Source: an uncultured Marinicella sp. (GTDB taxonomy: Bacteria; Pseudomonadota; Gammaproteobacteria; Xanthomonadales; Marinicellaceae). From it: a stretch of DNA of 14,626 nt. A program made the position numbers and the translations under genes. Shown in pieces: positions 13,720 through 14,626 of the stretch; positions within the stretch are counted from its first letter, which is position 1; every line of letters starts with the position of its first letter. Location: positions 1-14,626 of the forward strand of contig CALLLZ010000094.1 in assembly GCA_938008005.1 (NCBI GenBank), given 5' to 3'. The notes under the pieces were generated by a model. It was not told the origin of the DNA. It searched no databases and worked only from the letters and a program-made list of their open reading frames with translations.

Positions 13720-14559
13720 TCAATTGTACAAATGATCCAAAAATCCACTGATTAAAACTTGTACTTTAGCCGCGGCTTTGGGCGCATATTCAAGGGTTTG
13801 TTCGTGACTTAAACGCACATCATCCATACCGGCGCCATAATTGGTGATTATGGATAACGCGGCTACTTTCATGTCGTGATAACGAGCCAATATAGTTTCT
13901 GGCACCGTGGACATACCCACAGCATCGGCGCCCATCATTCGAATGGCTCGTATTTCTGCTGGGGTTTCGAACTGTGGACCTACCATCCAAGCATATACAC
14001 CTTGGGCCAAATGAATGTCATTTTTCTCTGCAATTTGGCGTAAATGATATCTATATTGGGCATCATAGGCTTTACTCATACTGACAAAACGACCATTGTC
14101 AGCTACCCCAAATAACGGTGATTGACCCGTAAAGTTGATGTAATCTTTGATCATCATGACCGAACCGGGTGCCGAATTTAATAAGGAGCCAGCGGCATTG
14201 GTAAGGATCAAAGTTTCGACGCCTAAAGCTTTCAAAGTCGCAATGACCGGCGCCATGGCATCGGCTTCACCTTGCTCATAAAAATGAATGCGACCATTTA
14301 GAATGATCAGAGGATGGCCGTTCATCAATGTCAATAACATTGAGCCTGAGTGCCCAGCCACACCCGTTTCAGGAAATCCGGGGATGTCACTGTAAGAAAT
14401 CTCAGCAAGTACTTCAGCTTGGTCAGTTACAGAGCCTAAACCTGACCCCAAGATCATGGCTACTTTGGCTTGAAATTTTTTAGGTAACAAAGTTTGGATA
14501 TTCTGAATGAAGTCCACTGCTGCCTTCACTGAGTTTTGTGTCATACTGTCATTCACCAT
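13720..14559 (-). CDS. punA: Purine nucleoside phosphorylase, trimeric (PunA/XapA-like) family
   Basis: Phosphorolysis of purine (deoxy)ribonucleosides to free base and (deoxy)ribose-1-phosphate in cytoplasmic salvage. The 279-aa length suits the trimeric class (E. coli XapA 277), not the shorter hexameric DeoD class (about 240 aa). Motifs seen are ILGSGLG (36-42), GHSG phosphate loop (69-72), GRIHFYEQG (89-97), TNAAGS (120-125), GPQFETPAEIR (194-204), GMSTVPE (215-221), and Asn240 in IITNYGAG, the base-contacting position. The substrate range (guanosine/inosine or also xanthosine) cannot be read with confidence. Two starts are possible: ATG 14559, with GGA 6 nt upstream, and ATG 14544 five codons later, with GGTG 9 nt upstream. 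The frame is open to the window edge but has no other start codon there. With the start at 14559 it overlaps the upstream gene's end by 11 nt, so it is probably the distal gene of an operon entering from the right. DeoA in the same direction covers pyrimidine nucleosides. Confidence 0.93.
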   Translation of the reverse strand: MVNDSMTQNSVKAAVDFIQNIQTLLPKKFQAKVAMILGSGLGSVTDQAEVLAEISYSDIPGFPETGVAGHSGSMLLTLMNGHPLIILNGRIHFYEQGEADAMAPVIATLKALGVETLILTNAAGSLLNSAPGSVMMIKDYINFTGQSPLFGVADNGRFVSMSKAYDAQYRYHLRQIAEKNDIHLAQGVYAWMVGPQFETPAEIRAIRMMGADAVGMSTVPETILARYHDMKVAALSIITNYGAGMDDVRLSHEQTLEYAPKAAAKVQVLISGFLDHLYN

Positions 14560-14626
14560 AAGGAGTCCATATGTTTTTAACTTGAGTGGCTTGACGCAAG
14601 AAAGATTGGCCTTGCCCTGATTTAAC
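14549..14626 (-). CDS. C-terminal end of an upstream gene, cut by the window edge
   Basis: The - strand frame from the right edge reads 25 residues (VKSGQGQSFLRQATQVKNIW then TPYGE) and stops with TGA at 14551-14549, overlapping the first codons of the purine nucleoside phosphorylase gene. Such an overlap is typical of operon neighbours. The ending ATQVKNIW-PYGE vaguely recalls C-termini of aldehyde dehydrogenases, which would fit oxidation of acetaldehyde released by deoxyribose-phosphate aldolase, but this is too short to assign. Confidence 0.45.
   Translation of the reverse strand, partial: VKSGQGQSFLRQATQVKNIWTPYGE

Noticed and set aside
1..14626. tRNA, rRNA, CRISPR arrays, insertion sequences, attachment sites, replication origin
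   Set aside because: Looked for on both strands; no cloverleaf, regularly spaced repeats, transposase motif or terminal repeats seen.

Overview
The window looks like chromosomal DNA from a rather AT-rich gammaproteobacterium. The evidence is the housekeeping cluster pyrG-kdsA-eno on one strand (kdsA implies a Kdo-containing lipopolysaccharide outer membrane), a gammaproteobacterial-type CTP synthase and enolase, and a secreted protein with an IFANGFE-type C-terminus that I associate with Xanthomonadales-like lineages. Marinicella or a relative would fit, but that placement is a guess from gene order and motifs, not a search result.

Layout. Only the first gene, a 5'-truncated molybdate-importer ATPase (modC, 2-967), is on the + strand. 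It converges on a secreted CotH-kinase/lamin-tail-domain protein (1037-2758). From there to the right edge all recognisable genes are on the - strand. In transcription order (right to left) they are: the tail of an upstream gene running off the window (14549-14626); a trimeric-type purine nucleoside phosphorylase (13720-14559); a 347-nt gap with a palindrome, possible divergent promoters and a mini-ORF or gene remnant; a small secreted Cys-containing protein (13061-13372); a 1311-aa one-protein two-component regulator with a 14-blade propeller sensor and an AraC-type output domain (9003-12938); a second small secreted Cys-containing protein (8571-8855); thymidine phosphorylase deoA (6908-8212); then pyrG, kdsA and eno (6781-2983).

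How the genes fit together. The purine nucleoside phosphorylase and DeoA cleave nucleosides to free bases and (deoxy)ribose-1-phosphate, and PyrG makes CTP, so both ends of the - strand array concern nucleotide metabolism. KdsA supplies Kdo-8-phosphate for lipopolysaccharide (CTP is later used to activate Kdo), and enolase is glycolytic. pyrG has a strong promoter with a perfect -10 box; kdsA follows after 39 nt and eno overlaps kdsA by 14 nt, so these three probably form one operon.

The most unusual part is 8571-13372: a Bacteroidetes-style hybrid two-component system between two small exported cysteine-containing proteins of unknown function, sitting between two nucleoside-phosphorylase genes. 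Polysaccharide-utilisation genes, the usual partners of such regulators, are absent from the window. Repeated TCAATTGT octamers and an inverted repeat overlapping a TTGACA box lie at the edges of this block and are candidate binding sites. No tRNA, rRNA, CRISPR array or insertion sequence was seen.
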